A stretch of DNA of 64,000 bases. It comes from Nocardioides sp. URHA0032 (lineage in GTDB: Bacteria > Actinomycetota > Actinomycetes > Propionibacteriales > Nocardioidaceae). Below the pieces are notes generated by a model that saw only the letters and a list, made by a program, of their open reading frames with translations, did not search any database and was not told the origin of the DNA. The stretch is from the NCBI RefSeq assembly GCF_000620645.1, contig NZ_JIAV01000019.1, forward strand, positions 62,001 through 126,000, written 5' to 3'. Positions 36,766 to 45,119 of this stretch are shown in pieces; position 1 is the stretch's first letter, and every line of letters begins with the position of its first letter. The translations under genes were made by a program, and so were the position numbers.

Positions 36766-37887
36766 GTGGCCGAATACGAGATCCGCATTGATCGCTCAAA
36801 TCCGTTGGCCAAGGAGCCGGCCAGCGGGCACAACCGCTGGCACCCGGACATCGAGCCGATCGTCAGGTGCCGGCCGGGCGACGAGGTCGAGATGGAGACG
36901 CGCGACGCCTTCGACCTGCAGTTCGCTGCCGACGACCTCACGGGCGAGGAGATCGCCGGAGTCGACCTGGACCTGGTGCACCCGCTGACCGGGCCGGTCT
37001 TCGTCGAGGGCGCTGCGCCTGGTGACCTGCTGGTCGTCGAGATCCTCGACGTGCGACCCGCCGGGACGCCGTACACGGCGCAGGTCCCGGGCTTCGGGTT
37101 CCTTCGCGACGACTTCCCAGACCCGTACATCGTCAAGTGGGACGTCGAGGACGGGTACGCGACCTCGGCTTCGCTTCCCGGTGTCCGGGTCGCGGGGGCG
37201 CCGTTCATGGGCATCATGGGTGTCGCCCCGTCGCGCGAACTGCTGGGACAGATCACTGCCCGCGAGCAGGCACTGCTGGACCGAGGAGGCTTCGTCCTTC
37301 CGCCCGACGTGGGAGGGGCGGTGCCGTCGGACCCGGACATCGCCGGTGAGGCCCTGCGCACCATTCCCCCGCGGGAGATCGGGGGCAACATGGACATCAA
37401 GCACACCGCGGTGGGAGCGCGGCTGCTGATGCCGGTGTTCACCGAGGGGGCGCTGTTCTCTGCCGGCGACGCGCACTACGCCCAGGGAGACTGCGAGACC
37501 TGCGGCACGGCCATCGAGATGGCGGCGACCTTCCGGGCCCGCTTCGACCTCCGCAAGGGAGTCGCTGCCGAGCGCGGGATCCGCGACGTGCAGTTCGAGC
37601 GCGACGACTACTTCCTGCCACCGGAGCTCCAGGCACCGCGGCGGTTCTTCGCGACAACCGGAATCGCGGTCGATGGGGACGGGACGAACTACTCCGAGAA
37701 CGTAACGGAGGCCGCCCGCAATGCCCTGCGCAACATGATCAAGCACCTCGGCGACGAGTACGGCTACACGCGCCAGCAGGCGTACACGATCTGTAGCGTC
37801 GCGGTCGACCTGAAGATCAGCGAACTCGTCGACGTCCCGAACTTCATCGTGTCGGCTGTGCTGCCGCTCGCGGTCGTCGAGAACTGA
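36766..37887 (+). CDS. Acetamidase/formamidase family protein
   Basis: 373 aa from GTG 36766 with GAGGAGA upstream. FmdA/AmdA features: 'HNRWHPDIEPIVRCRPGDEVEMETRDAFD', 'GPVFVEGAAPGDLLVVEIL', 'GGNMDIKHTAVGARLLMPVF' and 'GALFSAGDAHYAQGDCETCGTAIE'. It hydrolyses formamide or short amides to ammonia and the acid. It begins an operon with the PoxB-like gene (16-base gap). Confidence 0.92.
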   Translation: MAEYEIRIDRSNPLAKEPASGHNRWHPDIEPIVRCRPGDEVEMETRDAFDLQFAADDLTGEEIAGVDLDLVHPLTGPVFVEGAAPGDLLVVEILDVRPAGTPYTAQVPGFGFLRDDFPDPYIVKWDVEDGYATSASLPGVRVAGAPFMGIMGVAPSRELLGQITAREQALLDRGGFVLPPDVGGAVPSDPDIAGEALRTIPPREIGGNMDIKHTAVGARLLMPVFTEGALFSAGDAHYAQGDCETCGTAIEMAATFRARFDLRKGVAAERGIRDVQFERDDYFLPPELQAPRRFFATTGIAVDGDGTNYSENVTEAARNALRNMIKHLGDEYGYTRQQAYTICSVAVDLKISELVDVPNFIVSAVLPLAVVEN

Positions 37888-37903
37888 CGAAGGCGGAGAG
37901 CGC

Positions 37904-39646
37904 ATGAACATCGCCGAGCAGCTCGTCGAGGTCCTCATCCAGGCCGGTGTCCGGCGCGTCTACGGCGTGGCCGGCGACAGCCTCAACCCCATCGTCGATG
38001 CGATCAGGCGCGCGCCCGGCATCGACTGGGTGCACGTCCACAACGAGGAGGCTGGAGCTTTCGCCGCCTGCGCGGAGGCGCAGCTCACCGGGCGGCTCGC
38101 CGTCTGCGCCGGAAGCTCAGGGCCGGGCAACACCCACCTGGTCCAGGGTCTGTACGACGCCAACCGCTCTGGGGCACCAGTGCTGGCGCTGGCGTCGCAC
38201 ATCCCCAGCGACCAGATTGGCAGCGCGTACTTCCAGGAGACGCACCCCGCGTCGCTGTTCGCGGACTGCAGCACCTGGTGCGAGACGCTGGCCGGAGCCA
38301 ACCAGATGCCCCGGATGTTGCGCATCGCGATCCAGCACGCGCTCGCAGAGAAGGGTGTCTCCGTCCTGGTCGTCCCAGGAGACATCGCCGACCTCGAAAT
38401 CGACCACCCCACTGGTGAGCACACGTGGTGCGCCGAACAAGGCCGCGTGGTGCCGCCATCTGACCAGCTCCAGGCGCTAGCCGACGCGGTGAACGACGCG
38501 GAGACGGTCATGCTGTACTGCGGTGCCGGGGTGCGAGACGCCCGCACCGACGTGCTGGCCTTCGCCGAGCGGGTGCATGCGCCGATCGGTCACACACTTC
38601 GCGGGAAGGAGTGGATCCAGTACGAGAACCCGTTCGACGTCGGGATGATCGGCCTGCTCGGGTACGGCGCCTGCCACCAAGCGATGCACCAGGCCGACCT
38701 CGTCGTGCTGCTCGGGACGGACTTTCCCTACGACGACCTGCTGCCTGGGCGCCGTACCGCCCAGGTCGATGCGAACGCCGCGCACCTCGGGCGGCGTACA
38801 CCACTCGAGGTCGCGGTGCACGGTGATGTGGGAGAGACCCTGCGCTCCCTCGAGAGCCTCGTGAAGCACAAGGAGTCCCGAGCCTTCCTCGACGACATGC
38901 TGAGGCGCCACGAACGGGCACTGGCCCGTGCGATCACCACCTACACCGGGGAAGCGCATCAGCAGACCCCGGTCCATCCCGAGTACGTCGCCGCGGTGCT
39001 CGACGAACTCGCGGCCGACGACGCAATCTTCACCGTCGACACCGGGATGAACAACGTGTGGGCTGCCCGGTACCTCACCCCCAACGGGCGTCGGAGGGTC
39101 ATCGGGTCGTTCGTGCACGGCACCATGGCGAACGCGTTGCCCCACGCAATCGGCGCGTCGTTCGCGTACCCGGACCGGCAGGTCGTGGCCATGTCGGGCG
39201 ACGGCGGCCTGGCCATGCTGCTCGGCGAGCTGATCACGCTGAGACAGCACGACCTCGGTGTCACGGTCGTCGTCTTCAACAACTCGGCGCTAGGCATGGT
39301 CGAGCTCGAGATGCTCGTCGAGGGCTTTCTCCCTCACGGCACCAGCTTCGCCTCCGTGAACTACGCGGACATTGCGGCGGCTATCGGCCTCGATGCGGTC
39401 CGCGTGACCGATCCACGGCAGTTGCGACCGGAGTTGACGCATTACCTGGCCAACCGCGGTCCCACTCTCCTCGAAGTGGTGACGACCAAGAACGCGCTGT
39501 CGCTGCCTCCACAGGTCACCGGCGCGCAGATCCGCGGGTTCGCCACCGCGGTGGGCAAGACAGTGCTCGACGGAGGGGTCGGCAGCATGCTCGACCTCGC
39601 CCGCACCAACATCCGCAACATCGGGGCAATTGGAGGAACGAGATGA
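37904..39646 (+). CDS. Thiamine-pyrophosphate enzyme, pyruvate:quinone oxidoreductase (PoxB)-like
   Basis: 580 aa with all three TPP-enzyme domains. The N-terminal PYR domain has 'VRRVYGVAGDSLNPIVDAIR' and the catalytic Glu in 'VHNEEAGAFAACAEAQLTG'; the C-terminal PP domain has 'MSGDGGLAMLLGELITLRQHDLGVTVVVFNN', the TPP/Mg motif. The closest match in pattern is PoxB (pyruvate dehydrogenase, quinone) and not acetolactate synthase. The C-terminus lacks an obvious amphipathic membrane helix, so quinone coupling is uncertain. The stop overlaps the next start (ATGA). Confidence 0.88.
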   Translation: MNIAEQLVEVLIQAGVRRVYGVAGDSLNPIVDAIRRAPGIDWVHVHNEEAGAFAACAEAQLTGRLAVCAGSSGPGNTHLVQGLYDANRSGAPVLALASHIPSDQIGSAYFQETHPASLFADCSTWCETLAGANQMPRMLRIAIQHALAEKGVSVLVVPGDIADLEIDHPTGEHTWCAEQGRVVPPSDQLQALADAVNDAETVMLYCGAGVRDARTDVLAFAERVHAPIGHTLRGKEWIQYENPFDVGMIGLLGYGACHQAMHQADLVVLLGTDFPYDDLLPGRRTAQVDANAAHLGRRTPLEVAVHGDVGETLRSLESLVKHKESRAFLDDMLRRHERALARAITTYTGEAHQQTPVHPEYVAAVLDELAADDAIFTVDTGMNNVWAARYLTPNGRRRVIGSFVHGTMANALPHAIGASFAYPDRQVVAMSGDGGLAMLLGELITLRQHDLGVTVVVFNNSALGMVELEMLVEGFLPHGTSFASVNYADIAAAIGLDAVRVTDPRQLRPELTHYLANRGPTLLEVVTTKNALSLPPQVTGAQIRGFATAVGKTVLDGGVGSMLDLARTNIRNIGAIGGTR

Positions 39647-40143
39647 CGCTGATCCGCAACGCCGTCGCCGGCGTCGTCGCCGGAGCCGTCGGCACCGCAG
39701 CCATGGACCTGGTCTGGTACCGGCGCTACCGACGCGACGGCGGCCAGGAGGCGCTGTGGCAATGGGAGTCCGCACGGGACGTGACCACCTGGGAGCAGGC
39801 GTCGGCCCCGGGACAGCTCGGTCGGAAAGCACTGGACGCAGTCATGGGGAAGCCCGCTCCGGACCGATGGGCTCGGACCACGACCCAACTCGTGCACTGG
39901 GCCACCGGCGTCGGCTGGGGAGTCCAGTACGGCGTCCTCGCCGGCCGAACCGCGCGCCATCCCTGGCTGCGAGCTCTCGCACTGGGGCCGGCGGCCTGGT
40001 CGGCCAGCTACGTGGTGCTTCCGCTCGCGAAGGTGTACCGGCCGGTGTGGACCTATGACGCGCCCACTCTGGAGAAGGACCTCTCTGCGCACCTCGTGTA
40101 CGGAGCCGTCGCCAGCGCCACGTTCGCGCTGCTGACCACCTAA
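39643..40143 (+). CDS. Membrane protein of unknown function
   Basis: 166 aa from the ATG overlapping the PoxB-like stop. Hydrophobic segments at the start ('VAGVVAGAVGTAAMDLVWY'), centre ('WATGVGWGVQYGVLAG', 'ALALGPAAWSASYVVLPLA') and end suggest four spans. No named family, although similar small proteins occur in actinobacterial stress clusters. It could recruit the PoxB-like enzyme to the membrane. Confidence 0.65.
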   Translation: MTLIRNAVAGVVAGAVGTAAMDLVWYRRYRRDGGQEALWQWESARDVTTWEQASAPGQLGRKALDAVMGKPAPDRWARTTTQLVHWATGVGWGVQYGVLAGRTARHPWLRALALGPAAWSASYVVLPLAKVYRPVWTYDAPTLEKDLSAHLVYGAVASATFALLTT

Positions 40144-40164
40144 TCGGTCGCCGGCGCGAACCCC

Positions 40165-40926
40165 TCACCAGGTCTGCTCGCCGGCGCGGATCAGCATCTC
40201 GTTGACGGCGACCCGTCGATCGCGGGTGACGATGTAACCGATTGCATCCGCGATGTCGGCCGGCCGGAGCGGCTCGATGCTGTCGACCTGCCGCCGTGCC
40301 GCGTCACGGATCGAGTCGCGCAGGTGGTCGACCAGCTCGGTGTCGACCGTGCCCGGCGCGACCACGCTGACCCGCACCCGTTCGCTCAGGAGCTCCTGGC
40401 GAAGCGACTCGGTGAACCCATTCACCCCGAACTTCGTCAGGGTGTAGACGCTGCTGCTCGGTCGCGCGACCCTACCGGCGGTCGAGCTGACGTTCACGAT
40501 GTCGGAGACCCCGCGCGGCGACGTCGCCGCCGCGTCGATCAGGTAGGGAACCGCGGCATGGGTGATGTGCAACATTGCCGAGACGTTGAGGGCAACCATC
40601 CGGTCCCAGTCCTCGGTCGTGGTGTGCAGTGCCGTGCCGAGCAGCATGATGCCGGCGTTGTTGACCAGGACGTCCAGCCGCCCGAGGCGGTCGATCGTCT
40701 CCTGCACCATGTCTTCGGCGCCCTTCGGGTCCGTGAGGTCGCCCTCGAGGACGAGCACCTTCGCGCCGAGCTCCGTGATGTCGTTCGCAACGCCGTCGAG
40801 GCGGTCACGGCGTCGCCCGATCAGCGCGATCGACGCGCCGTTCTGCGCCAGCCCAAGGGCCGTCGCCGCACCGATGCCGCTGCTGGCGCCGGTGACCAGA
40901 GCGACTGCCCCATCCAGTGTGGTCAC
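40165..40926 (-). CDS. Short-chain dehydrogenase/reductase
   Basis: 253 aa classical SDR. Cofactor motif 'ALVTGASSGIGAATALGLAQNGA', 'NNAGIM' and the active-site 'SSTAGRVARPSSSVYTLTK' with Tyr-x3-Lys are intact. The Arg-Arg-Arg-Asp after beta-2 ('LIGRRRDRLDG') suggests NADPH. It overlaps the VOC gene by four bases and is transcribed with it. Confidence 0.93.
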   Translation of the reverse strand: MTTLDGAVALVTGASSGIGAATALGLAQNGASIALIGRRRDRLDGVANDITELGAKVLVLEGDLTDPKGAEDMVQETIDRLGRLDVLVNNAGIMLLGTALHTTTEDWDRMVALNVSAMLHITHAAVPYLIDAAATSPRGVSDIVNVSSTAGRVARPSSSVYTLTKFGVNGFTESLRQELLSERVRVSVVAPGTVDTELVDHLRDSIRDAARRQVDSIEPLRPADIADAIGYIVTRDRRVAVNEMLIRAGEQTW

Positions 40927-41540
40927 GACGGGGGCTCGATCCCGGCCTGTTCGCGGACGATGTACTCGGCGTACCAGTCCGGCCAGTCCGGGTCCTCTGC
41001 ACCGGTCCGCGCCTCGTGCTCGCCGTGCGCAGCCGCCGCACGCCGCAACGCCCCTGCCAGGTCAGCGCCGGAGGCGAAGGACGTGACCGTGGGGTCGATG
41101 CGCCCGGGCAGCCGGCTGGTGATCTCCTGCAGCACCCAGCCGTTGCCATCCGGGTCGCTGAAGGACAGGAACGAACCGTAGCTGCGCCCCTCGGGGTCCG
41201 GACCCACCACTCGGCCCTGCGTGCCGGCGTGGTGGAAGACACCGCCGGCGTCATGGAAGACGTCGCTCACCTCCGCGCCGAGGCGCGTCAGCTCGTCGTG
41301 TGCAGCCTCGATGTCGCTGACGATCAGGTGCAGGCCCTGCGCAGAGCCTGGCGACTGGGAGCTGACCTGGGTACCGAAGATGACTGAGGCCGGCGACCCG
41401 GGTGGGGTCAGCTGCACCACCCGGAAATCCGCGTCGGTGGCGATGTCGGCGTCCAACCGCCAACCCAACGCCTTGTAGAAGTCCTTCGACCGGTCGACGT
41501 CGGAGACCGGGATGACGACGAGCTCGAGCTTCATGTCCAT
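40923..41540 (-). CDS. VOC (glyoxalase/bleomycin-resistance) family protein with C-terminal extension
   Basis: 205 aa. Residues 1-140 are a VOC domain: 'KLELVVIPVSDVDRSKDFYKALGWRLDADI', 'VIFGTQV', 'LHLIVSDIEAAHDELTRLGAEV' and 'FSDPDGNGWVLQEI'. About 60 extra residues ('ALRRAAAAHGEHEARTG...WPDWYAEYIV') form a short tail often seen in actinobacterial VOC/'mycothiol-related' proteins. The reaction is unknown. It is first in its operon, under the nested palindrome. Confidence 0.88.
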   Translation of the reverse strand: MDMKLELVVIPVSDVDRSKDFYKALGWRLDADIATDADFRVVQLTPPGSPASVIFGTQVSSQSPGSAQGLHLIVSDIEAAHDELTRLGAEVSDVFHDAGGVFHHAGTQGRVVGPDPEGRSYGSFLSFSDPDGNGWVLQEITSRLPGRIDPTVTSFASGADLAGALRRAAAAHGEHEARTGAEDPDWPDWYAEYIVREQAGIEPPS

Positions 41541-41597
41541 GGTGCGCTCCTTGCGCTCGGGTGTAATGCCACGACCATGACCCGCTCTCGTGCTCGG

Positions 41598-41651
41598 TCG
41601 CGCCCGTGACTCTCACTGGTCGGCCCGTACCAGTGACACTCACGGGCGCGA
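41598..41651. promoter_or_regulatory. 54-bp nested palindrome, candidate operator B
   Basis: Outer arms TCGCGCCCGTGA (41598-41609) and TCACGGGCGCGA (41640-41651) are perfect complements over 12 bp. Inside them, CACTGGT (41614-41620) and ACCAGTG (41629-41635) pair over 7 bp, and all spacers are symmetric (4, 8, 4). It lies in the middle of the divergent promoter region between the VOC and isomerase-like operons. The words recur upstream of other cargo units. Confidence 0.7.
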
Positions 41652-41712
41652 GCGACGGCTGGAGACCGAAGACTGAGCCGTGCCGGACGAAGCCCGAACC
41701 TGGAGGCGGAGC

Positions 41713-42345
41713 ATGGAGTTCCTCGTCACGATGACCACGCAAGTGCCGAACGGCGTCTCGGACCGTGACGTTGCCCGAATGCGGGAGCGTGAGGCGGCCC
41801 GCACGGCGGACCTCGTGCTCGAGGGACGCGTTCGTCGCCTGTGGCGTCCGCCCGTGCGGCCGGGTCAGTGGCGCACGCTGGGCTTGTTCGTTGCCGACGA
41901 CTCCGAGCAGCTGGAGCAGATACTCGCCTCGATGCCGCTGCGCATCTGGCGCACCGACGAGGTCACCGCGCTTGGTCCGCATCCCAACGACCCTGGTCCC
42001 GCACGAACGACTGTGGATCCGACCGGTACCGAGTTCCTGACGACGTTCGTCGTCACCGTTCCGCCCGGAACCAGCCCCGACCTGGTCGAGACCGTCACGG
42101 CTCGGGAGGCCGACCGTGCACGCGAGCTCGCTCGGGACGGCCGGTTGGTCCGGCTCTGGACTCTTCAGAGTCCCGCGCGCGTCCTGGGTCAATGGCAGGC
42201 CCCGGACAGCGCGGCCATGGGCGCGATCCTGCGGTCGCTTCCGATGAGGGACTGGCTCGCCGTCGACACCGTGCCGCTGACCCGACACCCCAGCGATCCC
42301 GCGTCGACAGCGGCGCCCGGTGCGCCGGTGCGGACGCCGAGATGA
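41713..42345 (+). CDS. Tandem muconolactone-isomerase-like protein
   Basis: 210 aa from ATG 41713 with GGAGGCGGAG upstream. Two copies of a domain of about 95 aa: 'EFLVTMTTQVPNGVSDRDVARMREREAARTADLVLEGRVRRLWRPP' (in part) and the matching 'EFLTTFVVTVPPGTSPDLVETVTAREADRARELARDGRLVRLW'. Each ends in 'RTLGLFVADDSEQLEQIL' or 'RVLGQWQAPDSAAMGAIL'. Muconolactone isomerase is normally a 90-aa decamer; here it is fused in tandem. No other beta-ketoadipate genes are adjacent, so the activity is uncertain. The stop overlaps the MFS gene. Confidence 0.85.
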   Translation: MEFLVTMTTQVPNGVSDRDVARMREREAARTADLVLEGRVRRLWRPPVRPGQWRTLGLFVADDSEQLEQILASMPLRIWRTDEVTALGPHPNDPGPARTTVDPTGTEFLTTFVVTVPPGTSPDLVETVTAREADRARELARDGRLVRLWTLQSPARVLGQWQAPDSAAMGAILRSLPMRDWLAVDTVPLTRHPSDPASTAAPGAPVRTPR

Positions 42346-43847
42346 CTGTCGACACGCCGTCGACGATCGGCGCCGCACCCGAGAGCCTGTTCGCGCTGCG
42401 CAGTCGGACGGGTGTCGCCCTCGTCGCCGCGACGGTCCTGGCGTCCATGGTGGCGTTCCTCGACGCATACATGATCAACGTCGCCGTACCGGCCATCGGT
42501 GGGGACCTGCACGCGAGCGTCACCGACCTGCAGTGGGTGCTGACCGGGTACCTGATCACTGTCGCCGCCCTGTTGCTCCTGGCCGGTGCGCTGGCCGACC
42601 ACTTCGGGCGACGACGCATCCTCGTCGTCGGGCTCCTCGTGATGCTCGTGACCTCGCTGGGTTGCGCGGCCGCGCCGACAACGGGCGCCCTGATCGCGGC
42701 CCGGCTGGCCCAGGGTGTCGGCGCCGCGCTGGTCGTGCCGAGCAGCCTCGCCCTCCTCAACGGCACACTGCGGGGTCCCGACCGGGCCCGGGCCATCGGC
42801 GTCTGGGCCGGCCTCGCGACCCTCGGCACCACCTTCGGTCCGTACGGCGGCGGATGGCTGGTCGACCACGCGTCCTGGCGGTGGGTGTTCCTACTCAACC
42901 TCCCCCTGATCGTCGGGGCTCTCCTGGTGCTGCGCATCGTGCCCGAGGTCGACCTCCATCGGCGCCCGTTGTCCGTCGACCTCCTCGGCGGCCTGCTCGC
43001 CGTCCTCGGCCTCGGTGGGGTCATCTACGCCCTGACCGAGGGCCCGGCATCCGGGTGGGGCGACGCCTACGTGCTCGCTTCCGCGGGCGTAGGCAGCCTC
43101 TGTCTCGCCGCCCTGGTCCCCGTGGAACAGCGACGCCCCCGACCGATGCTCAGGACCTCGCTGTTCAGATCGCGTCAATTCGACGCCATCAACATCGCGA
43201 CCGTGCTGCTCTACGGAGCACTCGCCGCCACCAGCTACCTGATCGTCCTGCAGTGTGAGCTCCGGCTCGGCTACACCGCAACGGAGGCCGGCGCGGCTCT
43301 CATCCCTGAGTCGGTCGTGTTCCTGCTGGTCTCCCCGCTCGTCGGCGGCCTCGTGGCGCGGGTCGGCACCCGAGTCCCGATGGCGGTCGGCATCCTGCTC
43401 GTGGCCGGCGGGTTCGCGTGGCTCTCGACGGCGGAACCGGGCACCAGATACGCGCAGACGATCCTGCCCGGTGCGATTCTGTGGGGCCTGGGGATCGGCC
43501 TGACGGTGGCCCCGTTGACCGCCGGCGTCCTCGCCGCCGTCGACGACTCCGACCTCGGCGAGGCGACGGCGATCAACGACGCCGCGTCGCGCGTCGGCGG
43601 GGTGGTGATGATCGCGCTCGTCCCGGTCCTGCTCGGCGCGGGCGGTGCGCGTGACCTCACCGGACCTCTCGCCGATGACTACCCGGCGGCCATGCTCGTC
43701 ATGGCGATCCTCTGTCTGGCCGCCGCGGCCATCACGGTGCTGTTCGTGTCGCACGGTCGCGTCCCGGTCTCGCAACTGCCGACTGCCACGCCACGAGTCT
43801 CCGCCTGTGCCTTGCCCGAACCCGCCGCTCCAGGGAGGACCTCATGA
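42342..43847 (+). CDS. MFS transporter, DHA2 (14-TMS drug exporter) family
   Basis: 501 aa from ATG 42342. Typical DHA2 motifs: 'MVAFLDAYMINVAVPAIGGDL', 'WVLTGYLITVAALLLLAGALADHFGRRR' (motif A), 'ARLAQGVGAALVVPSSLALL' and 'GPYGGGWLVDHASWRWVFLLNLP'. Proton-driven export of toxic organics is the usual role. It is between the isomerase-like gene and an SDR with four-base overlaps on both sides. Confidence 0.93.
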   Translation: MTVDTPSTIGAAPESLFALRSRTGVALVAATVLASMVAFLDAYMINVAVPAIGGDLHASVTDLQWVLTGYLITVAALLLLAGALADHFGRRRILVVGLLVMLVTSLGCAAAPTTGALIAARLAQGVGAALVVPSSLALLNGTLRGPDRARAIGVWAGLATLGTTFGPYGGGWLVDHASWRWVFLLNLPLIVGALLVLRIVPEVDLHRRPLSVDLLGGLLAVLGLGGVIYALTEGPASGWGDAYVLASAGVGSLCLAALVPVEQRRPRPMLRTSLFRSRQFDAINIATVLLYGALAATSYLIVLQCELRLGYTATEAGAALIPESVVFLLVSPLVGGLVARVGTRVPMAVGILLVAGGFAWLSTAEPGTRYAQTILPGAILWGLGIGLTVAPLTAGVLAAVDDSDLGEATAINDAASRVGGVVMIALVPVLLGAGGARDLTGPLADDYPAAMLVMAILCLAAAAITVLFVSHGRVPVSQLPTATPRVSACALPEPAAPGRTS

Positions 43848-44572
43848 ACGAAACCAGCCTTGCCGGACAGACCGTCGTGATCATCGGGGGGAGCTCCGGC
43901 ATCGGCCTGGCAACCGCCCGGCAGGCGCGGTCCGCCGGCGCCGAGCTCATCATCACCGGTCGGAACAAGGAACGACTGGAGCGCGCCGGGAACGAGGTCG
44001 GCGCGCTCACGACCGCGACGGTGGACCTGGCGGACCCGGTCGCAGTCGACGGCTTCTTCACCGGTCTGCCGGCGCGGATCGACCACGTGCTCGTCACCGG
44101 TGGCGGTCCGACTTACTCGCCGATCGTCGACCTCGACTTCGACGAGGCGCTCCGCGTGCTCGACGAGCACCTCCTGGGTGCCCTGAGGATCGCGCGGGCG
44201 TGTGCCGCCCGCGTCCGTGCGGGCGGTTCGCTCACGTTGATCACCGGCACCCACGCGCGCCGCCCGGGCGTCGGGTTGAGCATCGCGGCCATCGCCGCTG
44301 CCGCTGTGCCGGTCATTGCCGCGAACATCGCGGTCGAGCTGGCACCGATGCGGGCCAACGTGATCGCGGCCGGCTTCGTCGACACAGCACTGTCCGCTCG
44401 GCTTCTCGGCGACCAGTTCGACCGTCGCCGCGACGAGCTTCGCGCCACCCTGCCGATCCATCGGGTCGTGGGCCCGGACGACGTCGCCGCGGTGGCCATC
44501 CAGCTGATGACCAACACGGCGGTGACCGGAGCCACCTACGACGTCGACGGCGGCCAGCAGCTCATCCCCTGA
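43844..44572 (+). CDS. Short-chain dehydrogenase/reductase
   Basis: 242 aa SDR with 'VVIIGGSSGIGLATARQARSAGAEL' and 'TGRNKERLERAG'. The usual NNAG is replaced by 'VTGGGPTYSP' and the Tyr-x3-Lys active site is not seen ('GTHARRPGVGLSIAAIAAAA'), a pattern found in divergent, possibly non-catalytic SDRs. Last gene of the isomerase-like/MFS operon. Confidence 0.88.
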   Translation: MNETSLAGQTVVIIGGSSGIGLATARQARSAGAELIITGRNKERLERAGNEVGALTTATVDLADPVAVDGFFTGLPARIDHVLVTGGGPTYSPIVDLDFDEALRVLDEHLLGALRIARACAARVRAGGSLTLITGTHARRPGVGLSIAAIAAAAVPVIAANIAVELAPMRANVIAAGFVDTALSARLLGDQFDRRRDELRATLPIHRVVGPDDVAAVAIQLMTNTAVTGATYDVDGGQQLIP

Positions 44573-44613
44573 GGCAGCCGGTTTGAGTCCGGCGGAAACT
44601 GGCCGGTCTCAAG

Positions 44614-44922
44614 TCACGAGCGGCCGGCGGATCTTCGTTGCCGCTCGAGCGCCGACGCCCAGAGCTGATCCAACGCCGCGAAGGGGGAGCTCGATCTCGG
44701 ACTCGACGCCGAGTGCACGCAGCATCCGCATTCATCCGTCGAGCTCGCCAGGTGTTCGAGGGGCGCAGATTCCCCGCCACCTGCGTCGCCTCGCACCACC
44801 AGTACCCGACTCTCAGCCGAGCGGGCGGCGGCGATCGCCGCGTCAAACACCGCACATTCGGCTTGTCGACCCCGCAGCGCCGAGCTCTTCCGGTGTGGTG
44901 GATTGCCCTTGCTCTCCTCCAC
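44614..44922 (-). pseudogene. Decayed fragment of a third LAL regulator
   Basis: Minus-strand frame 'SALRGRQAECAVFDAAIAAARSAE' matches the LAL N-terminus. The Walker A is degraded to GDAGGGES with the lysine lost. Further on, an alternative frame reads 'MRMLRALGVESEIELP', the family's conserved block, and then the first frame resumes with 'FAALDQLWASALERQR'. Two compensating frameshifts, one at a run of five C's, therefore separate the pieces. Everything after about residue 100 is missing. The rest of the 547-base gap holds only the motif at 45033. Confidence 0.75.
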
Positions 44923-45032
44923 GCGCGTCCCCGGCTCTCCTTGGGCCCTGACCGGGAGTGGGGCCGAAGAAGGACGTCACGGCACTCGCACCCGCGTATG
45001 ACGCCTCCAGACCGGTGAGCAGGCACGGGTGG

Positions 45033-45044
45033 TCACGGGCGCGA
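45033..45044. promoter_or_regulatory. Half-site of the cargo palindrome, candidate operator C
   Basis: TCACGGGCGCGA, identical to the right outer arm of the 41598-41651 palindrome, lies 75 bases before the permease start. A nearby GGCACGGGTGG may be a degraded partner. It links the arginine operon to the other cargo operons. Confidence 0.5.
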
Positions 45045-45119
45045 AGCAGACGCTGAACCGGACACGGTGGACGCAGGGGCATCCACGGAGACGCCACCAC
45101 TGCGCCGGAAGGAACCACC

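Noticed and set aside
36093..37442. Minus-strand frame of 449 codons over the formamidase
   Set aside because: The plus strand has the complete acetamidase/formamidase signature; the reverse frame shares only an extension into the redoxin gene in the wrong register.
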